From positions 260,954 to 324,953 of the forward strand of contig ML976999.1 of the NCBI GenBank assembly GCA_010015675.1: a stretch of DNA of 64,000 nt, read 5' to 3'. The DNA comes from Byssothecium circinans. Its lineage: Eukaryota; Ascomycota; Dothideomycetes; Pleosporales; Massarinaceae. Numbering within the stretch: position 1 is the stretch's first letter; every line of letters begins with the position of its first letter. The position numbers and the translations under genes were made by a program. A model generated the notes under the pieces. It saw only the letters and a list, made by a program, of their open reading frames with translations, did no database searches and was not told the DNA's origin. Positions 10,399 through 21,302 of the stretch are shown here, piece after piece.

Positions 10399-11064
10399 GT
10401 CGAGCCTGATGCACTCGTATCAACGCTCCTCGCGCCGTCGCTTCAGGGAGAGGAGGTTCGAGGAGTTGAATAAGGCTACGATTCGGGGGGCCGGAGGCGG
10501 AGGTGTATGGCTGGTTTTTTCTAGACGAGCAGCTTTAAGCAGCTAAATTAGCACGAAATAAATATCAACGTTCTTCCAAACGAAGCAGAGCAGATGTGGA
10601 TTGTGTGGATAGTTGGAACGGTGGATGGTGTAGGCAGCAGTAGCCTGATCAAAAAGTGGCTGCCTAGAGCATGGGTCACGGGAACTTAGCGGTCAAATTT
10701 CATCTAGACTATACCTACTTCATCCACGCTTTCCCTAAAATAATGCATATATAACGACGGCGAAATAAACAAGGTTGTTGTCGGCCCCCAGTAGCCTTTC
10801 GGACCGAGTCTCGTGGCTCTTCAATTATATCCTGTGAATTGCGGTACGGTCAATTTTGGCTATCAGATTATACGACTTTCAGGAGAGAGAGAATTGAGGG
10901 CGGTAAAATTTCATATTTATCGAGAGTAACGTACCACTTCTGTAGTGACAAAACCCTTCGCCGTTAATGAAGACGTAGAGAAAGAGGAACCTATAGAGAG
11001 AGTTCGCTAGCTAAGTCCGTGACCTTTACCCTATGGGCAAGCGCAGAAGCAGTGTTAAAGATTA

Positions 11065-11215
11065 GTGTGTGTGAAGAAGCAGCTTCCAAGATAAATATGG
11101 TGTTTTATATACACGCCTTAAGGCTGTCGTCACATGATCTGGCTATGTGCACTCATTGATGTCCAGTTAACTGGTGCCTGAAGGCTCAAGTTAGGAACGA
11201 TGATGGTGATCGTCA
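11065..11215 (-). promoter_or_regulatory. Orphan promoter-like module 5
   Basis: Minus strand: TGACGATCACCATCATCG (11198-11215), 85 bp, TATA box GTATATAAAA (11103-11112), then a pyrimidine-rich leader containing CTTCTTCACACACAC. No gene is present in the next 600 bp on that strand. Confidence 0.5.
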
Positions 11216-11259
11216 CTAACATATTCCCACATCCATCCCCAGACTTCACAGCCCCCCAC

Positions 11260-11269
11260 NNNNNNNNNN
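11260..11269. other. Assembly gap (10 N) beside a 16-base C run
   Basis: Ten N followed directly by sixteen C. The true sequence and length here are unknown; the poly-C tract is the probable cause of the break. Confidence 0.95.
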
Positions 11270-11489
11270 CCCCCCCCCCCCCCCCAACAAACACACTCTC
11301 CCACCCCATCACCCCAGTTCTGCTTCAGGTTTCCAAACCCCCTCTGTCAACCTGACTACCACCCAACAACAATCCAAACATTCGCTCTGATTCTGAACTC
11401 TTCTAGTCCACCAAGAGCAAGAGCGCACACTCCATGAACCCTTTTATCAGCACATTTTAGTCTCTACCGCAGAAGGTGCGCGTGTGCCG

Positions 11490-11655
11490 AAATAGTGTAG
11501 ACGAGTGGAGGAGGGGTTTATATAGGGCTCACTGCGCTTAATGCATGCTGTCGATTATAATGCGCAAGTAACTAGTTAGACAATAGAGTGTAGGATAGGT
11601 GATGTGATGTGAGGGTAGGTAGGTGGTGGAGATTATCATCGTCATCGTCATTATC
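11490..11655 (-). promoter_or_regulatory. Orphan promoter-like module 6
   Basis: Minus strand: an extended GATAATGACGATGACGATGA element (11631-11655), 106 bp, TATA box TATATAAA (11517-11524), then the CT-rich leader CCCCTCCTCCACTCG. The first ATG in the leader (near 11453) is followed by one codon and a stop. Confidence 0.5.
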
Positions 11656-12197
11656 TGATACTTCTTACTGTTGATTTTCTTCATCGCGTCTTATAGTATA
11701 GATAGGACCAGGCCAATCTTTCGCAGCCTGATCCTTCAAACGTTCCCAAAGATTTCGCCACATGATATCCGTATCCAACCTAGCGGAAGGAAGCAAGGCC
11801 ATGGTTGACACGGTGTACTGTACATAGTACGAAGGTTATACAAATCAGCAGTGTTTACCATTTACATTTTAAGTTATAATCCATTGTACCAGACATACCA
11901 CGTTTCACCCCGTCATCTTCCAAAGATAGAGGGGGGGGATGGGATAGCTAGCTATAACTCCTCAAAGCTATAGCTATAGCCATCTCCGGAACGCTCCATT
12001 CCCGGTTGTTTCCCATAAAACGACAACACCTCTCCCATCTCCCTTCCCCTCGCCGCATTCCCGGTTCCGCAAAGCCACGAAACGACCGATTACCAACCAA
12101 CCCAACCAAAACTACACCTCATACCAAGATACTACAATTACATCCCACGAACCCCACCAACATGCACATTCACAGCATCCTCTTCATCCCCACCTCC

Positions 12198-13767
12198 TCA
12201 CCGATACCCACCCGCCCCACTCCGATCCAACACACCCACGCCCTCGATCGTCACCCCGCTCCCCTTCCTCGCCACCTCCCTCGGCATATCGAGTCCCAAC
12301 CCCATAGCCTCCTTCTCCCTCCACTGCTCATTCTGCTCCTGACGTATCTGCTCCATATACTTCACGCGCTCCAGTCGAGCCTTAGCCTCCAGCTCCCCGA
12401 ACGGATCGAACCGATCGCTCTCAGGGTCCCTAAACGGGTTCTGCACCCAGCTGCTCCGATCCGTGAGCGTGGTTGAGCGTGGCCGACCGCGGATCAGGTC
12501 GAATGCTTTATTGCGGCCCGGGTCGGCGAAAGGGTTGGGCGTCGCTTGACCGGCTTGGATGCGGGAGTTGCCGGAGTTGGTGGAGACGGTTTCGGGCCGC
12601 GAGTAGGACGAGGGTCCGAAGAGGGAGGATGAGTTTGACGATTTCGTGAGGTGCGAGTTTGGATCAAGCGCCGGGTGGAATGACATGTGTGCTGTTTCTG
12701 GCGCGTGGAGCGAGCCGTTGTTGTTCGGGCTGAAGGCGTCTTCGGCGTGGCGCATGTCTAGTTCGTTCTGGCGTCTGCGGCGCCGCTTGAAGAGGATGAA
12801 CAGGGCGACTAGGATCGCCACGAAGCCTGAGTGTTGTTGGTTAGTGACTGATGGGCCAGTGATGTGTCTTCTTACCTAGGATGGAGAAAGTGATCAAGGC
12901 TGCCTCGACGCCTTTGCTCATTCCGGGTTTTTGTGGGTCGGTTCGTTGCTTCTGTGACTCCTTTCCAATCCCGCTTCCGGGCCCTGCGGTCTCAGGAAGT
13001 GAGCTCGCACTGGTGGTAGAATCTGGAGGGGCGGCCGAAACTTCCGTTGGCCTAATAGAGGGCGATGAGCGATCCGGTGTATTGGCAGCCAAGGGTGATG
13101 TAGTAGGCGACGGCGCCGGTGAAGAACCACCGGTGCCTTGAGCAGGCGGCGTAGTCACATCCTGCGGCGACTTCTGTGATGTTATCTCGGGAGTGGCAGA
13201 GGAAGATGTCGAGGTCGCTGGTGACGAAGATGGGGCGGACGGACTCGCCGCCTTTGGCGTTGAGGTTGGAATAGATGATGTTGACTGACTAGTCGATGGT
13301 GGCGGCGGAGGCGGTGACGGAGAGGCTGCGGCCGCGGGCGTTGAGGAGATAGAGGATGAGGAAGATGTTGACGAAGTAGACGTAGCTAGTGTCGATTGCG
13401 GAGGTGGTGATGGTGATGGTGGTGGTGGTGATGGTGGAGGAGGAGGTTGAGACACACTTAGTGCTGAACTCGTAGCCGCAGGAGAGGGCGGCTCTTCCTC
13501 TGCGCCCAGAGCAGGCTCAGCAGCTGCAGTTGGAGGTGTAGGTGCTGGCAGACTCATCGAGAAAGTTGACTGGGTCGGTGATACCGAAGCAGGTGCGCCG
13601 GAAGGACCAACAGTAGAAGCGCTGCTTGTCCCCGATACAGCAGAGCCCGGGACATCAGGACTGTCAGGGCTATCAGGACTCTCCTCTCCCCCTTCTACCG
13701 GTGGTGCCGGCGCTTGTCTTGAAAGAATATAAATCGGCAAAGGCCGACGACGTTGATAAAGCCCCAT
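12198..13767 (-). CDS. Ser/Thr/Pro-rich single-pass membrane protein
   Basis: Two exons, 12876-13767 and 12198-12826, joined by a 49-nt intron (GTAAGA...CTCAG), give 506 aa. The first about 270 residues are almost wholly Ser, Thr, Pro and Ala, with poly-Pro runs, the pattern of an O-glycosylated outer domain. One membrane segment follows (ALITFSILGFVAILVALFI, interrupted by the intron), then the stop-transfer KRRRRRQ and a cytoplasmic tail of about 200 residues with SNSSSLFGPSS and RDPESDRFDPFGE. The layout resembles fungal cell-wall stress sensors and mucin-like proteins, but there is no WSC Cys domain, so no family is assigned. With ATG 13767 there is no signal peptide. The same frame continues upstream to about 13848 with a hydrophobic stretch (LVLCIWTVQSILVTG) that lacks an ATG, suggesting a missed 5' exon carrying the real start and signal peptide. 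Confidence 0.7.
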
Positions 13768-15134
13768 CTCGAAACACCACCCAGTTACCAAAATCGACTG
13801 AACGGTCCATATACAGAGAACCAAGCTCTTTACCAAGAAAATAAAAGACTAGTCTCCAGGACGAAAAGAAAGAAAGGATCCGGTCAACGGAGATATTTGA
13901 AGAGAAAGTAAAAGGAAGGAAAAGTGGCCTGACTCCAACAGCTTCCTAAGGCACCAAAGATGAAAAGAGGTGAAGGAGAGGAAAGGCAGAAACCCAAGAG
14001 CACTGAGAGCACTCCAACCCTTTAGCTAACGCTGGGCATGCCGGACGGTCGCGGTGGATCACTGCTATCACAACCACCATCTCTAACGGAAGTGGGCCTG
14101 CTACGTACTGCCTCCGGTCCAATCCCAATTCCGCCTGGCCAGAGATCTGCACCCTCGAAACTGAGGCTTGATGGTGCCTCACACAATGACTGTGGCGCAC
14201 ACAGGGGAGTCGCAATCACAGGCGTACAATGATGGCTGTTTTGTTGTTCTGTTTGGGAGGCTTCGCTAAGTAATTGGTTGGTGCAAGGCGGCTGAGACGT
14301 CTTGGCGGTTTGACGAGCCCATCGTGAACCATGTCGCGCTTCAGATTTGGGAGACAGGCCGGAGATCCTTAATTGCCGCATGAGCTTAGTCTGGGCGGAT
14401 AAGGCGCACATCAGACTGATGGTAATGCGGCCCGCGGGAATAAAATGTGCGGGGTGTGTTGACAAAAAAGAAAAGAGAGAAGTGACGTAGATGGCATCGC
14501 TTTCAGCGAGGCGACGAGAAACAGACGATTTGGAATATTTCTTTCTTGATCTGGCGCGACAGAAGACGGAAATGGTATGGTGCATTGATGATGTTGACCT
14601 GCCCAGCTGAGATGCGATGAAGGTGGTTGAGTTGAAGAAGTCGCTCGTAGTCTTTCCGAAATGGCAAGCCTCCACGTGACCCACATCGGGATGATCAATC
14701 CACCTGGACATTTGACGGGAGTCTCGACTCTCGACCCGTCTGCGCCCACATGTTTGGCTGACGTCGTTGGCAGGGTACCGCAATTGAAAAAACTGACCAA
14801 GTGCCAAGTGCGGAGCATCGTGCACGATACCGTTCTACCCCTTTACTTTTATTTGAGTTATCGGCGCGATAGAACGGCGTAATGCACATAACAACCGAAT
14901 GTTACTACTCGACGAGTCGTCCCTCTAACGTACATTGATTATTCCTTACAATTAACCAATCTACGAATCTATCTGTACTATCTCCATACGATCTCTATAC
15001 TTGCATGTTACACATCGTGAGATTAAGTGCCGTACTCTAGAACAAAGGAAGGGCCAAGTTGGCAAATAGTAAACCTACAAAAGAGAAAAAGTCGTGTATC
15101 GCTCATATCAGCCAGGGCTCAGGACCGCAACTCT
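13768..15134. other. Intergenic, no supported gene
   Basis: It holds the 5' region of the membrane protein and the 3' flank of the RTA1 gene. A long minus-strand frame (14022-14825) starts at GTG and has the amino-acid make-up of noncoding DNA, so it is not called. Confidence 0.45.
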
Positions 15135-16179
15135 TCACACCCATTGCCTAGCACCTTGGGGCTCCTTCAACCTCTGCATCTCAATCTCATCGTCGCCGGA
15201 CTCACTGACAGTCACGCCGCCACTGCTTGACCCTCTAAGTCTCTCTTGGTGCGCCTCGGTGACCTGACTCGGGTGGATCAAATTAAACACGACCATGACG
15301 CCGAGCATCAGAATAGCGTCGAAGATATACAGATAGATCTCGTGCCGAAGAAGATACCCCGCATTTCCCTGCAGGTACTCGATGATACGGAAAATACTGC
15401 GAACGAGTATAAGACCGCTGGTAACGTAGAGAGCGATAAGATGGCGTTTCCAAGGGAGAGTGTCGATGTTGACAGACGTTGTAGTAGAGTCCGTGACGGT
15501 GCGCGAGCGTTCGAGCCGGAAGTGAAAGATGCCCGCGACAGCAACAAAAGCGCCGAAGAAGAAGAGCTGAACGAAAAGGCCCACAATAATGAGTCTCTCC
15601 CCAGCCTTAACCGTGCTTTCTTTCCCGTCACTAGCGCCCATGATGCCGCCGCCACCGCCTTGGATCAAGAAGCTGAGTATATCGCCGGTTACGAAGATGC
15701 CTGTGAGCCATTTTTGTCTGATCACGGAGTAGCGCTCTCCATCCACCATCACGATGATCCTGCCCAAGACTGCGTCATGTTAGCAAGGTACCAATTTGTG
15801 CTTGTTGGGTGTGCGTACTGATGTATATCGAGGCGGCGAAGAGGGCAGGCGCAACAAGGAGGAGCAAGTTTTGTATGAGGAATGGCCCCATGGCCCATTG
15901 GTTTTTATTGCTCAGGATACGTCCGATATACCCGATGGTTTGGACTGCAAGCATAAAGTGTTAGCCAATATCGACGCATTGAGGGTTGGTTGAACACGTA
16001 CAGATACCCCCGATTGCCAACGGTATGAAATACCATGTCCGCTTTTTCACGATTTGGAAGACGTGCAATATTGTCGTGAAGGCGAACAGGACAACGAATA
16101 TGACGGCGGCGGGCAGCGACGGATGATAGCGGTAGTAGACGAAGTGCGTAGTATCGTTGATCTCCTTTGTTTCGGACAT
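15135..16179 (-). CDS. RTA1-like lipid-translocating membrane protein
   Basis: RTA1/RTM1-family proteins are seven-helix membrane proteins linked to sphingoid-base export and to resistance to azoles or toxic lipids. Exons are 16002-16179, 15819-15944 and 15135-15769; introns of 57 nt (GTACGT...TGCAG) and 49 nt (GTACGC...CGCAG) keep frame and give 312 aa. Family marks are clear: YRYHPSLPAA at the N terminus, the TIGYIGR motif at the first junction, LGRIIVMVDGERYS at the second, then VTGDILSFLIQGGGGG. Later helices include LIIVGLFVQLFFFGAF and IFDAILMLGVMVVFNLIHP. The cytoplasmic tail is short and acidic. The start at 16179 places MSETKEI directly before the YRYHP segment, as usual for the family. 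The next gene upstream on the same strand is a Zn2Cys6 regulator. Confidence 0.92.
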
Positions 16180-16981
16180 GGCGGGCAAGGAACGGGGGGC
16201 CTGGGGCACACGCCAAATATAGAGTGAATTCTTTCGAACAAGGAGTGAACGTAGGAGTGTTGATGCAACAGTCTTAGGCGTGGGCGTGCGAGCAAAAGAG
16301 TTGGTCAATGTATCCGCTTGTTGAGGTCGTGTCCGTGGAAGGTCGATTACAGTACAGGAAGTACAAACGAGGAAAGCGCAGTTGAGAGGGCAAAGTACAA
16401 ACGGTGGTAGGATGCACTAGTAACAGTGCGGGACACGCCCCTATTTATCCCAATCTTCATGATTACCGAAATCTTCAAAAGCTAGGAGTACGGACCGTAA
16501 ACGTACCCTTCCACTGCTGATTGGTCGTACTAATCTCGCATAAGCGCATTAATCGCGTTTTTGCGTATAAAGATCACGTGTCGTGTCAGCTCGCTCAGCC
16601 GCCGATGTAATTGGCGAAATTAGCGAGAGAAACCCCCGAGAAATGCAGCTAGACGCACCGCCGATGGAAGTGGAGAGCCTTACGAGCTTAATGATAGATC
16701 AGCTCAGCCTCTGCGTCGTCGTCATCTGCGATAATGGTTTTTGGGTTCTGTATCCAGAGGTTGTGTGTGGTTCAGATAGTGTGCAAATGGTATCCGTCCG
16801 TTCGCGATGTTTCGCAGGTATCCGAATACGTCTGAGCGTATTTGAAACGACAGCTTACTTCTCCTAAGCCACCCCCCAACGTGCGACCCATTTTTGGTGC
16901 GGGAAAAGCGTGAAGAAGGATATCCTAAACGAACACCGAGGAGCGAAGGCTTTGGCGGACTTCGTGACGGCTGAGGCTGCT
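16180..16981. other. Promoter region of the RTA1-like gene
   Basis: About 800 bp between the RTA1-like start and the stop of the Zn2Cys6 gene, both on the minus strand. No coding sequence seen. No single TATA element stands out. Confidence 0.5.
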
Positions 16982-18481
16982 TCAGGTCTTGGCTATAGCC
17001 TGTAAAGGCCAGTCCAAGTATTCCAGGAGCTCCGGGGTAGACATCAAGAGTTTTTGCGTGACCAGCACAATACGCTGTGGGAAGTTACGTAGCCACCAAT
17101 TGTCACAACACTCGCTGACGAGCACCGCAAAATGAGAAAATATTAAAACCGCAATCGGATCGTGGGCAACGAGCAGCTGTATGAACGGTTCTGACAGATC
17201 CGAAGACCAAGCCAAGGCGATTGTAACCGTGTCATCGTCTGGTGAGCAATTCCGTACGCGAACGAAGGCACTGCAAAGTGTCAGTGGGGTTTGGTGGCAC
17301 CAAAGATTAAGGAACAATTACTCGTTCAGATCGCCGATGGCCTTGGTGTACACCTCGCCAGCTTGTGTCTTTTTGGTCTTAGCGAGCTTCTTGAGTCGTA
17401 GGACTTCTTCGACAGGGTCAGCTCCAATAGGTGCAGGCTTGTCCACAACTAAGTCCTTATATATCTGGCTGTTCAGAACCTGGCTCGAATGTGATTGAAC
17501 CACGGCCCTTACGCCCTGGAGGAGGCGAATACACTGTATCTAATGGTGGTGCTCAAAGTCAGCAGGTGTCTGTTCTAACATGTCTAGAGTAAGGTGCTTA
17601 GGGACGTCCTACTGCGATACCGGAAAGCAGTCATGGCCATCACGTACCATTGTGCTGATTGGGTCTGTTTGTGTTTCCAGTTGTGTTGCTGCGAGATAGT
17701 ATGCGACGAGCACAGTCGATAGCAGAAACATCGCAACGGCCGTTTCTGGCTTTGGTTGCGCCATATTCTGTCGATAAGTTACAAGAGCTTTGCTGATATG
17801 ATCATCTGCTTGTGTAATTAAGGTCTTCCGGTCAGAGTCGGGTTTAGTAACTGCTTTGTGAACTGCTGCTACGGCGCTATGTGTTCATTTCTAGTCAGCG
17901 ATATATCTGAACGGGGGTTGCAAGTAGGCTTTATAGAGTGTTCCGAAAGCGCTTACAGGATACCACGCAGGAGAAATGGATGATCGAGGGCGACTTCTGT
18001 ATGGGCATGTTGCCAGGCTTTCACTCTTTCGATCTCTGGACTCATCTGCATGCAAGTACTTGTGCTCCAATGATGCAGAAGGCGCAAGTCGGTAATACTC
18101 ATGTCGGACCCGAATGTCTCTTGTTGAATTTCATTTTTGGATGCTCGCCGTTCTAACGGGGCTGTTTCATGGCTTTCTGGTGGCGTGGGATATGCTGTTC
18201 CCGTCGCTGAGTATCTTTCTCGCGACGGCCATGTGCACTCAATGTCCAGGCGCATACAGTTGGAACACCGCGGATGTGTCTCGCTACACTACATGAAGTG
18301 TCAACTCATGCTCGTCAAAAGTGTGACTCGTGTGATTATGTTTCTACACCCGCCGGGGGAATGTAGTGGAGAAACCAACCTTGGTATGGCGCTGCTTGCA
18401 TTGAAAGCACCCGTTTCGCGACTTCCTATGAGACTTTCTCTTCGCCGCGCGCTGCTCGGTAGACGATGCCGGGCCTGCCAT
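16982..18481 (-). CDS. Zn2Cys6 transcription factor (five exons)
   Basis: A nuclear regulator with an N-terminal zinc cluster. Exons: 18380-18481, 17957-18288, 17648-17876, 17322-17539, 16982-17270; introns of 91, 80, 108 and 51 nt; 389 aa. The cluster spans the first intron and is textbook: Cys25, 28, 35, 42, 45 and 52 (C-x2-C-x6-C-x6-C-x2-C-x6-C), with CFQCKQRHTK from exon 1 and CSNC from exon 2. After it come LRLLHHWSTSTCM, HPFLLRGIL joined to AVAAVHKA across intron 2, the helical middle domain, and the C-terminal DPIAVLIFSHFAVLV and CCDNWWL, matching the short sterol-uptake-control (UPC2-like) type of fungal regulator. It lies directly upstream of, and in the same direction as, the RTA1-like gene, so it may regulate lipid or azole responses; that is inference. 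The start of exon 4 could also be six bases later. Confidence 0.88.
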
Positions 18482-19758
18482 GGTTTTCAAGGTGACTCAG
18501 ACGCAGTGCGTAATGGAGAGGTGGATTATGGGATGCGCGAGGTTAACAACAATCCTGGCGAAGATCTCTCAGGGCTCCCGAGGTCGCGGGACGCATGGGG
18601 AACAAACTAACTTGAGACGGACTAGTTCATTTGGGCGCGTCTGAAACCTGGAATCCATATCGCCTCCCCTCTGTTTACTAATTATTAAAGGGCTCGGGAT
18701 GATCTGAACGTTATCGAGAGCCTGCTTACGATAATTACCTGCTGACCCCTTCAACATTGCGAAAAGTCTTGTACTTGTCACGACTTCAGTCCTACGATGA
18801 CTTTGAACACGGAGGTGCAACGAGCCGCCCACTGCACCACTCCTCATGAACTCCATCTGCACGCAGGACCATCCACCATAAGGTTTTTAAACAGGGCGCG
18901 ACTCAGTTCCGCGCCCTCAAATCAGCCTGCTCATCAGCCGCCCTCGACCCATGGTTCCCCGCAGACATCTGCTTAAGCGCCGACTTGGGCTTCTTCGGGC
19001 AAGCCGTTCCGCCACCACTTTCCCATGCTCCCTTCTTTTTCTGCATCGTTTGGAGCGTTTCTCTGCCGCCGCCGCACGACGCTCGTGATCCTGCGCATTC
19101 ATCTCATCAGCTCGTGTCATCAGCTCCGGCATGTTCCCCGAATGGCTGGAGGGCTCTGCCGTTCCCGGGCGCGCGTCACCGAAAGTTTGGCCGCTATCGC
19201 TCGTTTGAGATAGTCCCTAGCCCATGTTGAACGTCTTCGGTACTTTTTGCCGAAGCGGAGGCAAAAAAGAAAAGAGAAGGGAAAGGTGGAGCGCGATTTA
19301 TGCAACTGTCCGTTCTAGTTTACAGGGCGGGTTCCAGACGAGGACGTAGAAACCCGTGGTTGGTTCATTCACTTTAATGTTCGCGAAATCGAGCAGCGTC
19401 ACCTGCAGCAAGGGGTTTAAAACCACGCTGGAACTGGCGATGGGACTTGGGGGCGGAATCCTGTGATAAAAGTTGCCGGACACTAAGCCCAGTTGGTACT
19501 GCGAAAACGATGTTTTTCGATATCAAAATGTTGGAAGGAGAACGTGTCCAAATTTATACGAGCGTTCGATGGCATTGGTAAGTTACATACAGCAGAAGGC
19601 TGATGTTGATACAGGCAGGTATCCATCATCTTCACGCAGTGTAACCTTTGGGAGAGCTCCCTCGCTCAACTCTCCAAAATCTTCTCTTCTCTTGTACAGC
19701 CAGGCATCGATTTCTTCACAAGGTGTAACCAATGGCAGAGCTCATCAACAGCCCTCGC
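18482..19758. other. Intergenic with a local duplication
   Basis: About 1.3 kb between the Zn2Cys6 start and the 3' end of the first F-box gene. No gene seen. The right end holds a partial direct duplication (listed at 19629-19794). Confidence 0.5.
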
Positions 19759-19794
19759 TCAACTCTCCAGAATCTCACAACCGTCGAGGCTTTG
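19629..19794. repeat. Direct duplication over the F-box gene 3' end
   Basis: Two similar segments about 105 bp apart share TCTTCAC, GTGTAACC, GGCAGAGCT or GGAGAGCT, and the exact words CCCTCGCTCAACTCTCCA. The second copy overlaps the last codons and stop of the F-box gene at 19759, so the first copy looks like a duplicated C-terminal end lying downstream of it. Confidence 0.6.
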
Positions 19795-21302
19795 CTCGAC
19801 TTCCACCCCCACCTGCCGGAGCCGACTCCAAGGCGACCCCTCCCGCGGACTATCAGGCGAATGCTTATACCAGAGCCATTTATCCTCGCTCGGCGCAGGT
19901 ACATCACCCCGAAGAACCACCTTCTTGAGACGGCGAAGGCCACCGTCAGCCTTCCAGTCCAGCAACTGCTCTGCCCAGTCCGTCAAGGTATTCCACTTGA
20001 TGTTAGTGACTTCCACAACCTCCAATGTGCCTGGGAAGTACGCTTGTCCGGATCGGCGTTGCGAAAGGATAATAAGTCGTCCGGTCCACGGATACGGGTC
20101 CAGTTCATGGTCCATTATCGCACCTTGCGGGATGCGGAGGTGTCGGAGTCGTGAAAGCCAAGTTAGGTGGGGGAGAGGCTTGAAATTGTCGAACCAATAC
20201 CTCAGTAAGAGATTTCGGAAGTTGAGTTGGGAAGTTTCGATGATCAAGGACTCTAGTGCAATGACGCCATTGACGCCAGAGAAAGAGTTATGAAAAGGTG
20301 CACTGTACGTGTTGAAGTCAAAAATGCTTCTGCCTCCAAAACTCTCCCGCAGCGTCCCCTGGGTTGAGTCTTTTAGGTGGACCGTCAGATGCCGCAGCGC
20401 AGGTAGAGCTTTTGCAATACCGAAAGCAAAGCGATCTAGGTCCTCGTGGCTGTTCACCCGGTGAATATCGCAGTGAACGTTCAGGCTGGTCAAATGTTCA
20501 AGCGGCGTCCACCAAGTCCGCCTAGCCAGCCGAGAGTTATTCATAGGCCGGATTCCAATCTCGAACGACTCCAACCAAGCGATATCGACCAGATCGTGCG
20601 GCACATTGCCCTCGACATACAAGTGCTTCAGATTCTGCAGGCCCGGTACTAACAGGTAGTAGTACTCGTCATCCGAAAGCCCGAAAAGAGTCGCAGGGCT
20701 GATTTCCGGTCCACAGTATCCTGCATGGTCGACAAAGGACAGCGACTCCAGGTTTGGCAAGAGCATCAGGATAATGCCCGCGAATGCCGGCTCGTAGCCC
20801 TCGTATAGAGGTTCGACCCAGTCGTCTCTGCCGTTGCCCAACGCGCACTCCTTCCAAAACTGCTCGCCGAACCACACGGCCCTGGCCTTCAGTTTGCCAA
20901 ACTCGGACCGGAAGAACCGACCAGCCACGGCGAGTTGGAGGCTTCGGACGGCCCTCGCCAGGTCTGGACGTGCGAACAGCACACAGGCAAATTGCATGAC
21001 ATAACTCTTTTGTTGTGGTCCCTCTCGCAGCACAGCGCTCGTGAACAACAACTGGCGAATCGCAAAGCGGATAAGGACATGTGCACCCATTGTCAAGCAT
21101 AGATATCGCTTACCTCTTGTATCAAGGCTGTGAACCTTCTGGCCGTGCGCGCAAGGGCGCAAAGGTCGCTCCGGTCGGTGAGGGGTTCCGTAATCATGAG
21201 GAGCAGCTCGTCTGGAATCGTGGAGAAGTGTTCGCGGCCTGGTTGGCGGCTGGCATTGTCCCTTGACTGCAGCGCAAAGTGCCGCTGCCTGAGGGTATAC
21301 AT
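19759..21302 (-). CDS. F-box protein, copy 1 of a tandem array
   Basis: F-box proteins choose substrates for SCF ubiquitin ligases by binding Skp1 through the F-box. Exon 1 is 21114-21302 (63 codons from ATG 21302), the intron 21052-21113 (GTAAGC...GCCAG, 62 nt), exon 2 19759-21051; 493 aa. The F-box core is FSTIPDELLLMITEPLTD followed by DLCALARTARRFTAL (about residues 26-62), and the intron comes directly after it at ...LIQE, just as in copy 2. The rest is an irregular leucine-rich region (LPNLESLSFVDHAG, LQNLKHLYVEGNV, LPALRHLTVHLKD) typical of fungal F-box/LRR-like proteins with unknown targets. The longer frame to 21404 begins at TTG, so the ATG at 21302 is preferred. Confidence 0.82.

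Larger units (their letters stand above)
10399..12197. other. Gene-free block with two promoter-like modules and a gap
   Basis: No convincing gene. It contains modules 5 and 6 of the orphan promoter-like set, the assembly gap at 11260-11269, and C-rich low-complexity sequence around 11250-11350. Small frames here overlap low-complexity DNA only. Confidence 0.5.

Noticed and set aside
9854..10546. 230-codon plus-strand frame
   Set aside because: Antisense shadow of the Ser/Thr/Pro-rich N terminus of the HET pseudogene.
12006..12476. 156-codon plus-strand frame
   Set aside because: Shadow of the cytoplasmic tail of the membrane protein on the other strand, plus C-rich flank.
14022..14825. 267-codon minus-strand frame
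   Set aside because: It starts at GTG, has no domain or bias of real protein, and lies in the upstream region of the mucin-like gene.
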